DNA of 64,000 nt from G963666945 sp963666945 (lineage in GTDB: Bacteria > Bacteroidota > Bacteroidia > Bacteroidales > Marinifilaceae): contig CAXXRT010000031.1 of NCBI GenBank assembly GCA_963666945.2, forward strand, positions 32,728 through 96,727, read 5' to 3'. The number at the start of each line of letters is the position of its first letter. The stretch's first letter is position 1. The notes under the pieces are model-generated. The model did not search any database and was not told the DNA's origin. It was given only the letters and a program-made list of their open reading frames with translations. Shown in pieces: positions 1 to 9,126 of the stretch. The translations under genes were made by a program, and so were the position numbers.

Positions 1-2
1 GA

Positions 3-1285
3 ATAGATATAACTCAAGAATTTAAACTTCAGGATGAAACAGGTTCTGTTGAGTTTTCGCTTGTTGGTACTGGCATTTCATTAGATAAGTTAGTGGCTGA
101 TTTTTCAATTGTATTGAAAGACAATGTTGTGCCTTTTAACTATATTATAGACATAGAATTTCCTAATCTTTTATTTGAGGGAAATCCTTATAAAGTTAGA
201 TTTTCAGGAAATAGAAATTCATCTACTAGTGTTAAATTCGATTTACCAGATGCTGAAATAAATTTTGGTCCCGGTAATTCAATAGATTATAAAGTAATTG
301 TGACTATTCCTGTACAGGAGAATATTTCTTTTGTAGATAATGAAAATATCGACTTATTCCTTAGTCTTGAAAATATTGTTTTCCATCGTGCGGAGGGTGA
401 TTTTGGAAATATGTCCGTTGATATAGGTAATGGTAATTTTGATATGGATGTTGACTTGTGGAATGAATTGGATGGTAATTTTGAGTTTTCAGATCCAAAG
501 ATAAAATTGACAGTACATAACCATAATATTGGTATTCCATTTGAAGTTGATGCCGACTTTATTGGATATAATAAAAATGGAGATTTTGTTAACATCAAAA
601 AGGATGATGGATCTTCTAAATTGGAATTTGAGGGAATTATTGATCCTGAGATTTTAGATAGAACAGAGACAGCAAAATATGATACAATCAATTCAAATAT
701 TGCAAAATTATTTGCTCTTCCTCCTAATGAAAGAGTTGAATATTCTGGTTTTGTCAGACTAAATCCTGATTCTGAAATTCCTGTTAATAATTTTATTACC
801 GGTGATGCTGAAAATATCCTTGGATGCAGAGATAGAGGTACCATTGCATTTTAAAGCAGAGAACCTAATATTCAGGGATACTATAACAGATGTGGATCTT
901 GGTATTGATTCAGATAAGGACTGATAATATTGAAAAGGCTGGTATTTATATTTCCTATAAAAGTGAGATTCCTTTAGATGTTCAGATTGATAAAATTTTA
1001 TTTTTAAACTCTGACATGGAAGAGATTGCTTCTTTGTCTGATATTACTATTTTAAAATCGCCTAGTGTTGATGATAATGGAGATGTAACCGATATAAAAG
1101 AATCAAATTCCAAAATTGAGTTAACAAGGGAAGTAATTGACAAGCTGGATGAAACAGAGCATATAGAAATAATTGCTAAGGTTTCTACATCAGCAGAGGG
1201 ATCTAGGTCTGTAAAGATTCCTGCTGATGCGATTATTGATTTTAAAATGGCATTTGAAATAAAACTAAATCTTACTAACCAGTAA
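3..1285 (+). CDS. Unknown protein, 5'-truncated by window edge and carrying two apparent frameshifts
   Basis: The reading frame is open from the left edge of the window, so the true start lies outside. It runs to about 815, where the frame must shift to continue as SLDAEIEVPLHFKAEN. It must shift again near 918 to continue as DNIEKAGIYISY, ending at 1285. Removing one A from the A4 run at 811-814 and one G at 918-919 restores a single protein of more than 420 residues. The visible part is rich in beta-strand-like Asp, Asn and Gly segments, with no catalytic motif I recognise. The gene lies 11 nt upstream of a DUF5723 outer-membrane protein in the same direction, so a shared operon and an extracytoplasmic or lipoprotein role are plausible. 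The function is unknown. Confidence 0.6.
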
Positions 1286-1296
1286 ACAGCTTAATC

Positions 1297-2748
1297 ATGT
1301 TAAAAAAATATATACTTTTTATTTTATTATTTTTATCTGTTTTCGGGGCTTTCTCGCAATCATTGAATAATACTTTGTATTTCCTGCAGAATTCTCCCCA
1401 ATCAAATAAACTTAATCCGGCCATAATGCCAGAATATAATGTCTGGATAGGTTTCCCGGGTATAAGTTCTATATATCTAAATTACAGTAATAATTCATTT
1501 AGTGTGGAAGATATACTTCATAAAGGAAAAGGTATCAATAAAGATTCTGTAGTAATTGATATTAATTCATTCCATTCTGCATTGAAAAATACCAACACAA
1601 TAAATCTGACTAATGAGAACACCTTTTTTGCCTTTGGCTTTAGGGCTAATAAATCATACATTACTTTCGATATTTCCCAGAAGAACGATTTGATGTTTGG
1701 TTTTGATAAGGATATGGTTACTTTCCTAAAAAATGGTAATGCAGGGTACCTTGGGAAAACATTTGATTTTGGAAATCTCCAGTTAAATGGAAGTGTATAT
1801 AATCAAATAGCATTGGGATACGCCAGAGAATTCGGTGAAAAGAAAGATTTTATTGTTGGGGTTAAATTTAAACTTCTTTTTGGAGTATCTAATGTTGATA
1901 TGACTGACTCGGAGATGTCTGTTTATACTAATAATGATGCCTCTTTAATAAGGCTGAAATCTAAACAAATAATCAGGGCTTCTATGCCGCTTAATATAGT
2001 GAGAGATGCAGATGGATATGTTAACTTTGATGATCTTGATTTTAATGATGATAATATTGATGCAAAGTTTTATACAGGTACAGAGAACAAAGGATTTGGA
2101 ATTGATATAGGTGCTCAGTATAAGGTTAATGAAGATCTTACTTTGTCTGCCAGTATTATTGACTTGGGTATGATTAAATGGAAAGCTAATACCTATGAGT
2201 TTTATCAGGATGCTTCTTTTGACTGGAAGGGGGGAGATTGGTCCCAGTCCGGCAATTCTGATGCACCGGATTATAAAGAGATTGGCGATGTAATGGATGA
2301 CTTGGTTGATTCTTTAGGAGATAAATTTCAATTTATGGATAGAGAAAAGGCATATTCCACTCCATTACATGCAAAATTATATGTTGGTGGATCCTATAAA
2401 CTAAAAGATTGGGTTACAGTAGGGGCTTTGTCAAGAACTCAGTTTTACTATGGAAATATTGTGACTTCGCTAACATTGTCCGCAAATACAAGAGTATGTA
2501 GAAATGTTAGTGCCAGTATGTCTTATACTGCTGCAAACAATAGTTACACGAATCTAGGATTTGGGCTTACTGCAAAGCTGGGATGCCTTCAGTTTTATGC
2601 AGTTACAGATAATCTTATGGCTGCCAATTTTACAAAGACCCAGCTTGTTAATTTTCGCTTTGGGTTGAATATGCTTTTTGGTCATAAAGACAGAAAGAAA
2701 AATAAGAAATACGACTTGAAAGAAAAGGAATCGGTTAGGAATCTTTAA
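1297..2748 (+). CDS. DUF5723 family outer-membrane beta-barrel protein
   Basis: The 483-residue protein starts with a signal peptide (hydrophobic residues 5-18, cleavage after FSQ). The segment NPAIMPEYNVWIGFPGISS at about residues 40-58 is typical of the Bacteroidota DUF5723 family, which is predicted to form an outer-membrane barrel. The rest is alternating beta-strand sequence with several GxDIGAQYK-type strands, ending in a basic tail after the last strand (NMLFGHK). It follows the broken upstream gene by 11 nt and is probably co-transcribed. No substrate or partner can be inferred. The family is common in this phylum but uncharacterised. Confidence 0.8.
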   Translation: MLKKYILFILLFLSVFGAFSQSLNNTLYFLQNSPQSNKLNPAIMPEYNVWIGFPGISSIYLNYSNNSFSVEDILHKGKGINKDSVVIDINSFHSALKNTNTINLTNENTFFAFGFRANKSYITFDISQKNDLMFGFDKDMVTFLKNGNAGYLGKTFDFGNLQLNGSVYNQIALGYAREFGEKKDFIVGVKFKLLFGVSNVDMTDSEMSVYTNNDASLIRLKSKQIIRASMPLNIVRDADGYVNFDDLDFNDDNIDAKFYTGTENKGFGIDIGAQYKVNEDLTLSASIIDLGMIKWKANTYEFYQDASFDWKGGDWSQSGNSDAPDYKEIGDVMDDLVDSLGDKFQFMDREKAYSTPLHAKLYVGGSYKLKDWVTVGALSRTQFYYGNIVTSLTLSANTRVCRNVSASMSYTAANNSYTNLGFGLTAKLGCLQFYAVTDNLMAANFTKTQLVNFRFGLNMLFGHKDRKKNKKYDLKEKESVRNL

Positions 2749-2816
2749 AATAATCGGGACGACTGTTTTGATGTGGCCCCAGAAAGTTAGATGATTAATA
2801 TTTTATCCGCATAGAG

Positions 2817-2845
2817 AATGAGTTCGGTATTGTACCGGACTCATT
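2817..2845 (+). terminator. Hairpin downstream of the DUF5723 gene, probable terminator
   Basis: A 13-bp inverted repeat (AATGAGTTCGGTA against TACCGGACTCATT, one T-G wobble) has a 3-nt loop and is followed by a moderately T-rich stretch. It lies 69 nt after the DUF5723 stop codon and before the next promoter-like box. Confidence 0.55.
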
Positions 2846-2883
2846 GTGTTTTAGGCTTTATTTTTTTCTCGAAGTATTTTTGT

Positions 2884-2891
2884 TATATTTG
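2884..2891 (+). promoter_or_regulatory. Bacteroidota -7 box (TATATTTG) for the DUF4834 gene
   Basis: TATATTTG matches the Bacteroides TAnnTTTG -7 consensus and sits 18 nt upstream of the ATG at 2910. No clear TTTG -33 box is seen at the expected distance. Confidence 0.4.
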
Positions 2892-2909
2892 TCTTAAATA
2901 GATAAGAGA

Positions 2910-3140
2910 ATGGGATTTTTAATAGGAGTAATTATTTTTATTTTGCTGACAAGAGTGTTAGTGTATTATATCCTTCCCTTTTTTATAAAAAGGAAGTTGG
3001 AAAAAATGCAGGCGCAGTATGGGCAAAATTATGAGAATAAAAAAGAGGGAGAGATAACAGTTGAAAAGTCAATCCCAAATCAAGAATATCCGAATAAATC
3101 GGATATTGGTGAATATGTTGATTTTGAAGAAGTTGAATAA
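2910..3140 (+). CDS. DUF4834 family small membrane protein
   Basis: The 76-residue protein has one N-terminal hydrophobic segment (about residues 2-24, from GFLIGVIIFILLTRVLVYY through ILPFF). It is followed by a basic KRKLEKMQ stretch and an acidic cytoplasmic tail ending DFEEVE. This architecture matches DUF4834, a short Bacteroidota family of unknown function. It is convergent with dgt, with one base between the stop codons. It is preceded by a hairpin and a TATATTTG box, so it is probably monocistronic. Confidence 0.7.
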   Translation: MGFLIGVIIFILLTRVLVYYILPFFIKRKLEKMQAQYGQNYENKKEGEITVEKSIPNQEYPNKSDIGEYVDFEEVE

Positions 3141-3141
3141 T

Positions 3142-4485
3142 TTAGCTTATTTCCGGTAAATGAATTCCTTTTATTGTTCGGTATAAGTCTAATGCATAGG
3201 AATCTGTCATTCCAGATACATGATCAACTATAGATTGAATCTGACTGTACATATCTTTATTTTTCGTACTAAATTGTTCAGGTATAAGAGATAATATATT
3301 CTTGGAATAATACCTTTCAGGATTTAGTAAAGCGTTAGTAAATTCTTTTAGAAGAGTTCCCAGAATTTTAAAACCGGCAATTTCAATGTCTACTACTGGT
3401 TTTGCATTATATATTTTGGAATAAGCAAGCTTGCTGCAGTTACGATATGCTTCCATAGAATTTTTGCTTAATCCGTCAATAAGAGAATTAGAGTAGCACC
3501 CTTTTAAAATTTCGTCGTGATTATTCCAGAAAACTCTAGCGCACTCTTCTGTAAGTTTACCTATAACACTTGCCCTTAAATAAGCAATCTGTTCGTTTTT
3601 GTCAGTTACAATTTTAAGATTGTTTTTAATAATATCGATGGGTTTTTTATCATCTGAATCATCAAAATAATTGAATAGTAATTCTTTAGCTTTTTCTGTT
3701 GTGATAATCTTTAATTTATGGGCATCTTCAATATCCATAATCTGGTAGCATATATCATCTGCAGCTTCAACTATATAGACAAGAGGATGACGCGCATATA
3801 TGTCCTTGTCGTCTGATATTTTTTCTATACCTAGTTCATTTGCAATCTTTTTATAATGTTCTTTCTCAGATTGAAAGAATCCGTATTTCTTACCTTTGGG
3901 TGATTGGGTTGAGTCAAAAGGATATTTTACTATTGAAGATAAAGTCGAGTAAGTCATGGCGAAACCTCCTTTTCTTCTTCCTTTGAATGTATGTGTAAGT
4001 AGTCGGAAAGCATTTGCATTTCCTTCGAAGTTTGTTAGGTCTTTCCATTGCTGCTCATCCATGTATTGCTTTAATTTCTGACCTTTACCATCTCTAAAAA
4101 AGTGGGATATACCTTCTTCTCCGGAGTGTCCAAAAGGAGGATTGCCTAAATCGTGGGCAAGACAAGATGCAGCGACTATGCTTCCTATTTCATTAAGCAA
4201 TTCTTTATTTTCAATATCCACAGATGATCTTAAATGACAGGCAGTAATGTTACCCATAGACCGGCCGACACTTGCGACTTCAAGGCTATGCGTTAGCCTG
4301 TTGTGTATAAAGATTCTTCCGGGAAGGGGAAAAACCTGTGTTTTGTTTTGAAGTCTTCTGAAGGGCGAAGAAAATATTAATCTGTCGTAATCTCTTTGAA
4401 ATTGTGATCTTATTTGTAAAGTATCTATATATTCTTTTTCTTCCTGTCCAAACCTTTTGGCAGAAATAAGTTTATCCCAGTTCAT
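3142..4485 (-). CDS. dgt: Deoxyguanosinetriphosphate triphosphohydrolase (dGTPase)
   Basis: This is an HD-superfamily phosphohydrolase of 447 residues, the usual length for the bacterial dGTPase family, which cleaves dGTP to deoxyguanosine and triphosphate and so helps control dNTP pools. The N-terminal RxxLQNKTQVFPL block (residues 44-55), the first metal-ligand histidine in RLTHSLEVA (His66) and the HD pair in AHDLGNPPFGHSGE (His111-Asp112) are all present. It is monocistronic on the minus strand, with a full TTTG/TATATTTG promoter 23-53 nt upstream. It is convergent with the DUF4834 gene. Confidence 0.93.
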   Translation of the reverse strand: MNWDKLISAKRFGQEEKEYIDTLQIRSQFQRDYDRLIFSSPFRRLQNKTQVFPLPGRIFIHNRLTHSLEVASVGRSMGNITACHLRSSVDIENKELLNEIGSIVAASCLAHDLGNPPFGHSGEEGISHFFRDGKGQKLKQYMDEQQWKDLTNFEGNANAFRLLTHTFKGRRKGGFAMTYSTLSSIVKYPFDSTQSPKGKKYGFFQSEKEHYKKIANELGIEKISDDKDIYARHPLVYIVEAADDICYQIMDIEDAHKLKIITTEKAKELLFNYFDDSDDKKPIDIIKNNLKIVTDKNEQIAYLRASVIGKLTEECARVFWNNHDEILKGCYSNSLIDGLSKNSMEAYRNCSKLAYSKIYNAKPVVDIEIAGFKILGTLLKEFTNALLNPERYYSKNILSLIPEQFSTKNKDMYSQIQSIVDHVSGMTDSYALDLYRTIKGIHLPEIS

Positions 4486-4507
4486 GATATATTTATTTAT
4501 TATTAAT

Positions 4508-4538
4508 CAAATATAAGCAGAAATAGACTATGCGCAAA
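4508..4538 (-). promoter_or_regulatory. Bacteroidota-type promoter of dgt
   Basis: On the minus strand a TTTG (-33; CAAA at 4535-4538) and a TATATTTG (-7; CAAATATA at 4508-4515) are separated by 19 nt. They point into dgt, whose ATG is 23 nt downstream. Confidence 0.65.
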
Positions 4539-4710
4539 ACTATAATGGGTTATATCCTATACTTTATATGTTCATTCGCGTATAATAAATGTGCGATAAC
4601 GGGCAACTATATTGTTAAGATAATTTATTTATATATTTATGTTGCTGAAATACTGCAAGATAAATATTATGGCATAGCAATTGTCATATTACATGAAAAA
4701 CCTATTTACT

Positions 4711-5418
4711 ATGATAAAATTACGAAATGTTCATAAGACTTATGTTATGGGAACTAATAAGCTTCATGCTTTAAAGGGGATTGATCTTGAAGTAGAAAAA
4801 GGGGAGATGTTATCTATTATGGGCTCTTCCGGTTCCGGAAAATCTACATTGTTGAATATTATTGGTTTGCTTGATAAACATGATGAGGGAGATTATTGGC
4901 TTGCGGGAACCAGAATTTGCAAGTTGAATGAGACTAAAGCTGCAGAATTACGTAACAAGACTCTTGGTTTTGTCTTTCAGTCATTCAATCTTATTTCGTT
5001 TAAGAATGCAATGGAAAATGTTGCACTCCCATTATATTATCAGGGTGTAAGCAGGAAGAAACGTAATATTATTGCAATGGAATATCTAGAAAAGATGGGA
5101 TTAAAAGATTGGGCTCATCATTTACCCAATGAGTTATCCGGAGGACAAAAGCAAAGAGTTGCAATAGCAAGATCTCTTATTACCAAACCTAAGGTTATTT
5201 TAGCTGATGAACCAACTGGTGCTCTTGATTCTCAAACAACTGCCGAAGTAATGCATGTTCTTAAGTCTATAAATAAAGAGGGAATAACCGTGCTTATCGT
5301 TACTCACGAACATGATATTGGTGGAATGACAGACAGAACGGTTATTCTAAAAGATGGATTTATTGATTCGATAGTGCAAAACAATATAAACCAGAATTGT
5401 TATGATGTTCGATATTGA
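4711..5418 (+). CDS. ABC transporter ATPase, MacB/LolD type, of an efflux operon
   Basis: About 235 residues from the chosen ATG. The Walker A motif GSSGSGKST, Q-loop FVFQSFNLIS, signature LSGGQKQRVAIARSL, Walker B VILADEPTGALD and H-loop VTHEHD are all intact. This sequence style belongs to the MacB/LolD/FtsE subfamily, which powers mechanotransmission permeases rather than conventional transport. The ATG at 4711 (MIKLRNVHKTY) aligns with the family N-terminus. An upstream in-frame TTG at 4681 would add ten atypical residues. The gene overlaps the first permease by 17 nt and heads a five-gene operon with two permeases, a periplasmic adaptor and a TolC-like outer-membrane protein. Confidence 0.92.
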   Translation: MIKLRNVHKTYVMGTNKLHALKGIDLEVEKGEMLSIMGSSGSGKSTLLNIIGLLDKHDEGDYWLAGTRICKLNETKAAELRNKTLGFVFQSFNLISFKNAMENVALPLYYQGVSRKKRNIIAMEYLEKMGLKDWAHHLPNELSGGQKQRVAIARSLITKPKVILADEPTGALDSQTTAEVMHVLKSINKEGITVLIVTHEHDIGGMTDRTVILKDGFIDSIVQNNINQNCYDVRY

Positions 5419-6658
5419 TGTGTGGCAAGAAATTTTTAGTACCATCCGTAAAAACAAGCTTCGTACTATTTTAACAGGTTTTTCTGTTGCAATAGGTATA
5501 TTTATGCTTGTCATATTGCTTGGTGCCAGTAACGGGCTTAAAAATGGGGTTACAAAGAACTTTGAGAACGAAGCATCGAATAGTATCCATGTTTACGGGG
5601 GAATTACAACAAAGGCTTATGAAGGACAAAATCCCGGGAAAAGAATTAGGCTTAAGACGAAGGATTATTCAAATTTCAAAAAAAGGATTATTCAGATCGA
5701 TGAAATCGCCGCTCGTACCTGGATTCCTGGAGATGAGGCTATATCCTATAATATGAAGTTTGGAAATTTTGTTGTCAGACCTGTGCATTGTGCTTATAAA
5801 TATCTAATTAAGTATAAACTTGAAGGGGGCAGAATGCTTAATGAACAGGACGAAAAGTTGAGAAGAAAGGTTGTTGTAATCCAAGATAAAGTAAAGGATG
5901 CTCTCTTTGAGAAACAATCTCCCATAGGTGAGTTTATCGAAATCAATGGACTTAAATTCAAAGTTGTTGGGATTTATAGTATAACTAGCCAGGAGAATAA
6001 TGCAGGAATTATTTATATGCCCATAACTACTGCAGATATTATTTTTAATAATGAAGGAAGGCTAAATGAAATAGGATTTACTCTTGGAAATTTAAAGTAT
6101 AATGAGAGTGTTAAGATAGAAGATAAGTTAACGATGCTACTTGCCGGTGAGCATCACTTTGACCCGGCTGACAAGGCCGCATTGTGGATTGATAATAATA
6201 TAGAAGATACTAAAGACTTTGTTAATATGTTCAATGCTATTGATACGGGAATATGGATAATTGGCATATTTACCTTAATTCTGGGAGTTATTGGTGTGTT
6301 TAATATTATGCTTATTGTAGTCAAGGAAAGAACCAAAGAAATAGGTATACGAAAGGCAATAGGAGCAACACCTTCATCTATAGTCGGTTTGATTCTTTTT
6401 GAATCGATATTAATTACTGCTATTGCCGGATATACAGGCCTTTTTCTGGGAATCAGTTTATTGGAGATAATTTCTAAATTTAATCTTATTGAAGTCTTAT
6501 CTGAACATGTGGCATTATATTTTGTTGAGCCACAGGTAAATATGGGCGTTGCAGTTGGTGCTACTATATTATTAGTAATTACTGGGGCTATAGCTGGACT
6601 TGTTCCTGCAAGAAGAGCTGCAAGAATAAGACCAGTAATTGCTTTAAGGGAAGAATAA
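5402..6658 (+). CDS. MacB-type ABC transporter permease (first copy)
   Basis: The 418-residue FtsX/MacB-fold permease has one N-terminal transmembrane helix (about residues 20-43), a large periplasmic domain, and three C-terminal helices around 290-315, 340-365 and 380-405. The family motif VVKERTKEIGIRKAIGATP is present before the third helix. It carries no ATPase domain of its own and must work with the separate ATPase whose gene overlaps its start. It is followed 11 nt later by a related but divergent second permease, suggesting a heterodimer. Predicted role: export of a lipophilic substrate or peptide, coupled to the adaptor and TolC-like protein downstream. Confidence 0.9.
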   Translation: MMFDIDVWQEIFSTIRKNKLRTILTGFSVAIGIFMLVILLGASNGLKNGVTKNFENEASNSIHVYGGITTKAYEGQNPGKRIRLKTKDYSNFKKRIIQIDEIAARTWIPGDEAISYNMKFGNFVVRPVHCAYKYLIKYKLEGGRMLNEQDEKLRRKVVVIQDKVKDALFEKQSPIGEFIEINGLKFKVVGIYSITSQENNAGIIYMPITTADIIFNNEGRLNEIGFTLGNLKYNESVKIEDKLTMLLAGEHHFDPADKAALWIDNNIEDTKDFVNMFNAIDTGIWIIGIFTLILGVIGVFNIMLIVVKERTKEIGIRKAIGATPSSIVGLILFESILITAIAGYTGLFLGISLLEIISKFNLIEVLSEHVALYFVEPQVNMGVAVGATILLVITGAIAGLVPARRAARIRPVIALREE

Positions 6659-6669
6659 AATTTAAGACT

Positions 6670-7929
6670 ATGTATGATCTAGATAATATAAACGAAATAT
6701 TTGCAGCAATAAAGCAGAATAGACTGAGGACATTTCTTACTGCTTTAGGAGTTGTGTTCGGAATTCTGATTTTGGTGATTTTAATGGGACTGGGTAAAGG
6801 ATTTGAGAATAAAGTTGAATCTGATCTAGGAAATTTTGCAACTAATTCATCTTTTTTTTGGACCCAGAAAACAACAGAGCCTTATAAAGGATTACCTAAA
6901 TCCAGAGAGTATGCCTTTAATTTCAGGGATATAGATGCAATAAAACGGAATGTTAAAGGTGTTGAATTTGTTGCCCCATGGGTTCATTCCTGGGGGGTGG
7001 AATCTGATAATAATATCATAAGAGGAGACAAGAAAGGCAACTTTACTATTTATGGAACTTCTCCTGATATGAACCAGATTAATCCGGTAGAGGTTAAAAA
7101 AGGCAGGTATATTAATGGTAATGACCTAAAGAACTATAGTAAGGTCTGTTTGTTAGGTCCTAGGGTAGTTGAAGTTCTTTTCGATAAAGGGGAAGATCCT
7201 ATAGGAGAGATTGTGAAGATTAACGGACTTCCTTTTATGGTTGTCGGAGTATTTCAGCCTCTTAACAGGAATCTGGGGAATAGGGAAGATGCTGTTTATA
7301 CTCCTTATACTACTTTGCAACGATTATATAAAAGAGGAGATAACTGCCATGCTTTTATTATTACGGCAAAACCAGGGTATAGTATTACAACGTTAGAAAA
7401 AGATATATTCCAGGTTCTTGCACGAAATCATCATATATCACCCACAGATGAGCAGGCAATTGGTAAATTTAATATAGAGGAGATATTTATAAAAATGACT
7501 GCCTTTTTTATGACTATTAAAGTTTTTATGTGGATTATCGGAATAGGAACTTTAATCACTGGGGTTATAGGAGTAAGTAATATTATGCTAGTGGTTGTCA
7601 AGGAAAGAACAAAGGAGATAGGAATTAAAAGAGCAATTGGAGCCAGACCAAGGGATATAATAAAGCAGGTTTTGACAGAATCCGTGTTGATAACATCTTT
7701 TGCTGGTTTCTGGGGCTTTTTATTAGGAGTTCTTGTAGTCGAACTTATTGCTCGTGGAGTTGCCAATAGTCCCAATCCTGGAGATTCTCCAATATTAAAT
7801 CCTTATGTCGATTTTAATGTTGCAGTTATTTCTCTTTGTACTTTAATTGTGCTTGGAAGTCTTGCTGGCCTGCTTCCCGCTAAAAGGGCTATAAATTATA
7901 AGCCTGTTGACGCATTACGATCAGAATAG
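6670..7929 (+). CDS. MacB-type ABC transporter permease (second copy)
   Basis: The 419-residue paralogue has the same layout as the gene before it: an N-terminal helix at about 19-42, a periplasmic domain, and a VVKERTKEIGIKRAIGARP signature before the last two helices. The two permeases share the N-terminal RTFLTALGVVFG-like start but differ across the periplasmic part, so they are an old duplication and not a recent tandem copy. Presence of two permeases with one ATPase implies a heterodimeric inner-membrane pump. The substrate is unknown. Confidence 0.9.
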   Translation: MYDLDNINEIFAAIKQNRLRTFLTALGVVFGILILVILMGLGKGFENKVESDLGNFATNSSFFWTQKTTEPYKGLPKSREYAFNFRDIDAIKRNVKGVEFVAPWVHSWGVESDNNIIRGDKKGNFTIYGTSPDMNQINPVEVKKGRYINGNDLKNYSKVCLLGPRVVEVLFDKGEDPIGEIVKINGLPFMVVGVFQPLNRNLGNREDAVYTPYTTLQRLYKRGDNCHAFIITAKPGYSITTLEKDIFQVLARNHHISPTDEQAIGKFNIEEIFIKMTAFFMTIKVFMWIIGIGTLITGVIGVSNIMLVVVKERTKEIGIKRAIGARPRDIIKQVLTESVLITSFAGFWGFLLGVLVVELIARGVANSPNPGDSPILNPYVDFNVAVISLCTLIVLGSLAGLLPAKRAINYKPVDALRSE

Positions 7930-7975
7930 GATATTGCAGATATTAATAATATTTTAATAACAAATAACTTTACTT

Positions 7976-9088
7976 ATGAAAAAGAAAATTTTAAGAACTA
8001 TCTTTTTTAGCATTTTTGGATTAATATTTATATGGACAATTTTTTTCCTTTATCAAAAATCGCAACCTAAAAAAATAGAGTTTAAGGTTGAGAGTCCCGA
8101 AATAAAGGATATTTCAGAAAAAACTATTGCTACAGGTTCTGTTATACCCAGAAAAGAAATAGAGATTAAACCTCAGGGAGTGTCTGGTATTATAGAGCAG
8201 ATTTTTGTCAAACCGGGGGAAATGATCAAAAAGGGTGATAAAATTGCGCGGATTAAGATTATTCCTGATATGATAAATCTTAATGCCGCTGAGAGTAGGG
8301 TAAACAGGTCTAAAATTGCATATGAAGATGTAAAGAAAGATTATAGCAGGGATAAGGAATTATTGGGAAAGGAAGTTATTTCTGAAGAAGAATTCAGGAA
8401 AACAAAAGTCAGATACTTTGATTCTCTTGAGGAATTGAATTCTGCAGAAAATAACTTGCAATTAATAAAGGAAGGTGTCACAAAAAAATCTGCTTCTACA
8501 ACAAATACAATTATTCGTTCCACAATTGATGGAATGATTCTGGATGTCCCGGTAAAAGAAGGATATTCTGTTATTCAAAGTAATACTTTTAATGCAGGTA
8601 CTACTGTTGCTCTGGTTGCTGATATGGGGGAGATGATCTTTCAGGGCAAGATTGATGAAACTGAAGTTGCAAGACTAAAGGAGGGTATGAATTTTGAGTT
8701 AACAATAGGTGCATTCCCGGATGATCAATTTATTGCAGAACTTGAGTATGTTGCTCCTAAGGGAGTTGAAGAAAGTGGTGCAGTAAAGTTCGAGATAAAG
8801 GCTTCTCTCGAATTAAAGAAGAATATGTTTATACGTTCAGGTTATAGTGCAAATGCTGAGATTGTTCTTGAAAAGAAAGATGAGGTAATGGTGATAAACG
8901 AGAAGTATGTTACCTTTAAAGGAGACTCTGCTTTTGTCGATATTCAGGTGGCTCCTCAGGAATTTGAGAAAAGATATATTAAGACTGGCTTATCCGATGG
9001 TATTAATATTGAGGTGAAATCCGGATTAAAGAAAACGGATAAGATAAAAGGAGACGAGAATAAGAAAAGTAAGAAAAAGTCTGAGTAA
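7976..9088 (+). CDS. Periplasmic adaptor (HlyD/MacA-type membrane fusion protein)
   Basis: The 370-residue protein has an N-terminal membrane anchor (about residues 7-26), a lipoyl-like half motif (EIEIKPQGVSGIIEQIFVKPGEMIKKGD), and a helical hairpin at about 100-165. The second lipoyl half (STIDGMILDVPVKEGYSV) and beta-barrel domains follow, then a lysine-rich C-terminus. This is the domain order of MacA-like adaptors that bridge the inner-membrane pump to a TolC channel. It lies 46 nt after the second permease and 38 nt before the TolC homologue. Confidence 0.9.
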   Translation: MKKKILRTIFFSIFGLIFIWTIFFLYQKSQPKKIEFKVESPEIKDISEKTIATGSVIPRKEIEIKPQGVSGIIEQIFVKPGEMIKKGDKIARIKIIPDMINLNAAESRVNRSKIAYEDVKKDYSRDKELLGKEVISEEEFRKTKVRYFDSLEELNSAENNLQLIKEGVTKKSASTTNTIIRSTIDGMILDVPVKEGYSVIQSNTFNAGTTVALVADMGEMIFQGKIDETEVARLKEGMNFELTIGAFPDDQFIAELEYVAPKGVEESGAVKFEIKASLELKKNMFIRSGYSANAEIVLEKKDEVMVINEKYVTFKGDSAFVDIQVAPQEFEKRYIKTGLSDGINIEVKSGLKKTDKIKGDENKKSKKKSE

Positions 9089-9126
9089 TTATCTGCCTGT
9101 TATTTAAACTTAAAAACTATGAACAA

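Noticed and set aside
4530..4736. Possible 68-residue gene between dgt and the efflux operon
   Set aside because: AT-rich, Tyr/Ile/Lys-biased composition, overlaps the ABC ATPase start and contains the dgt promoter region; no family resemblance.
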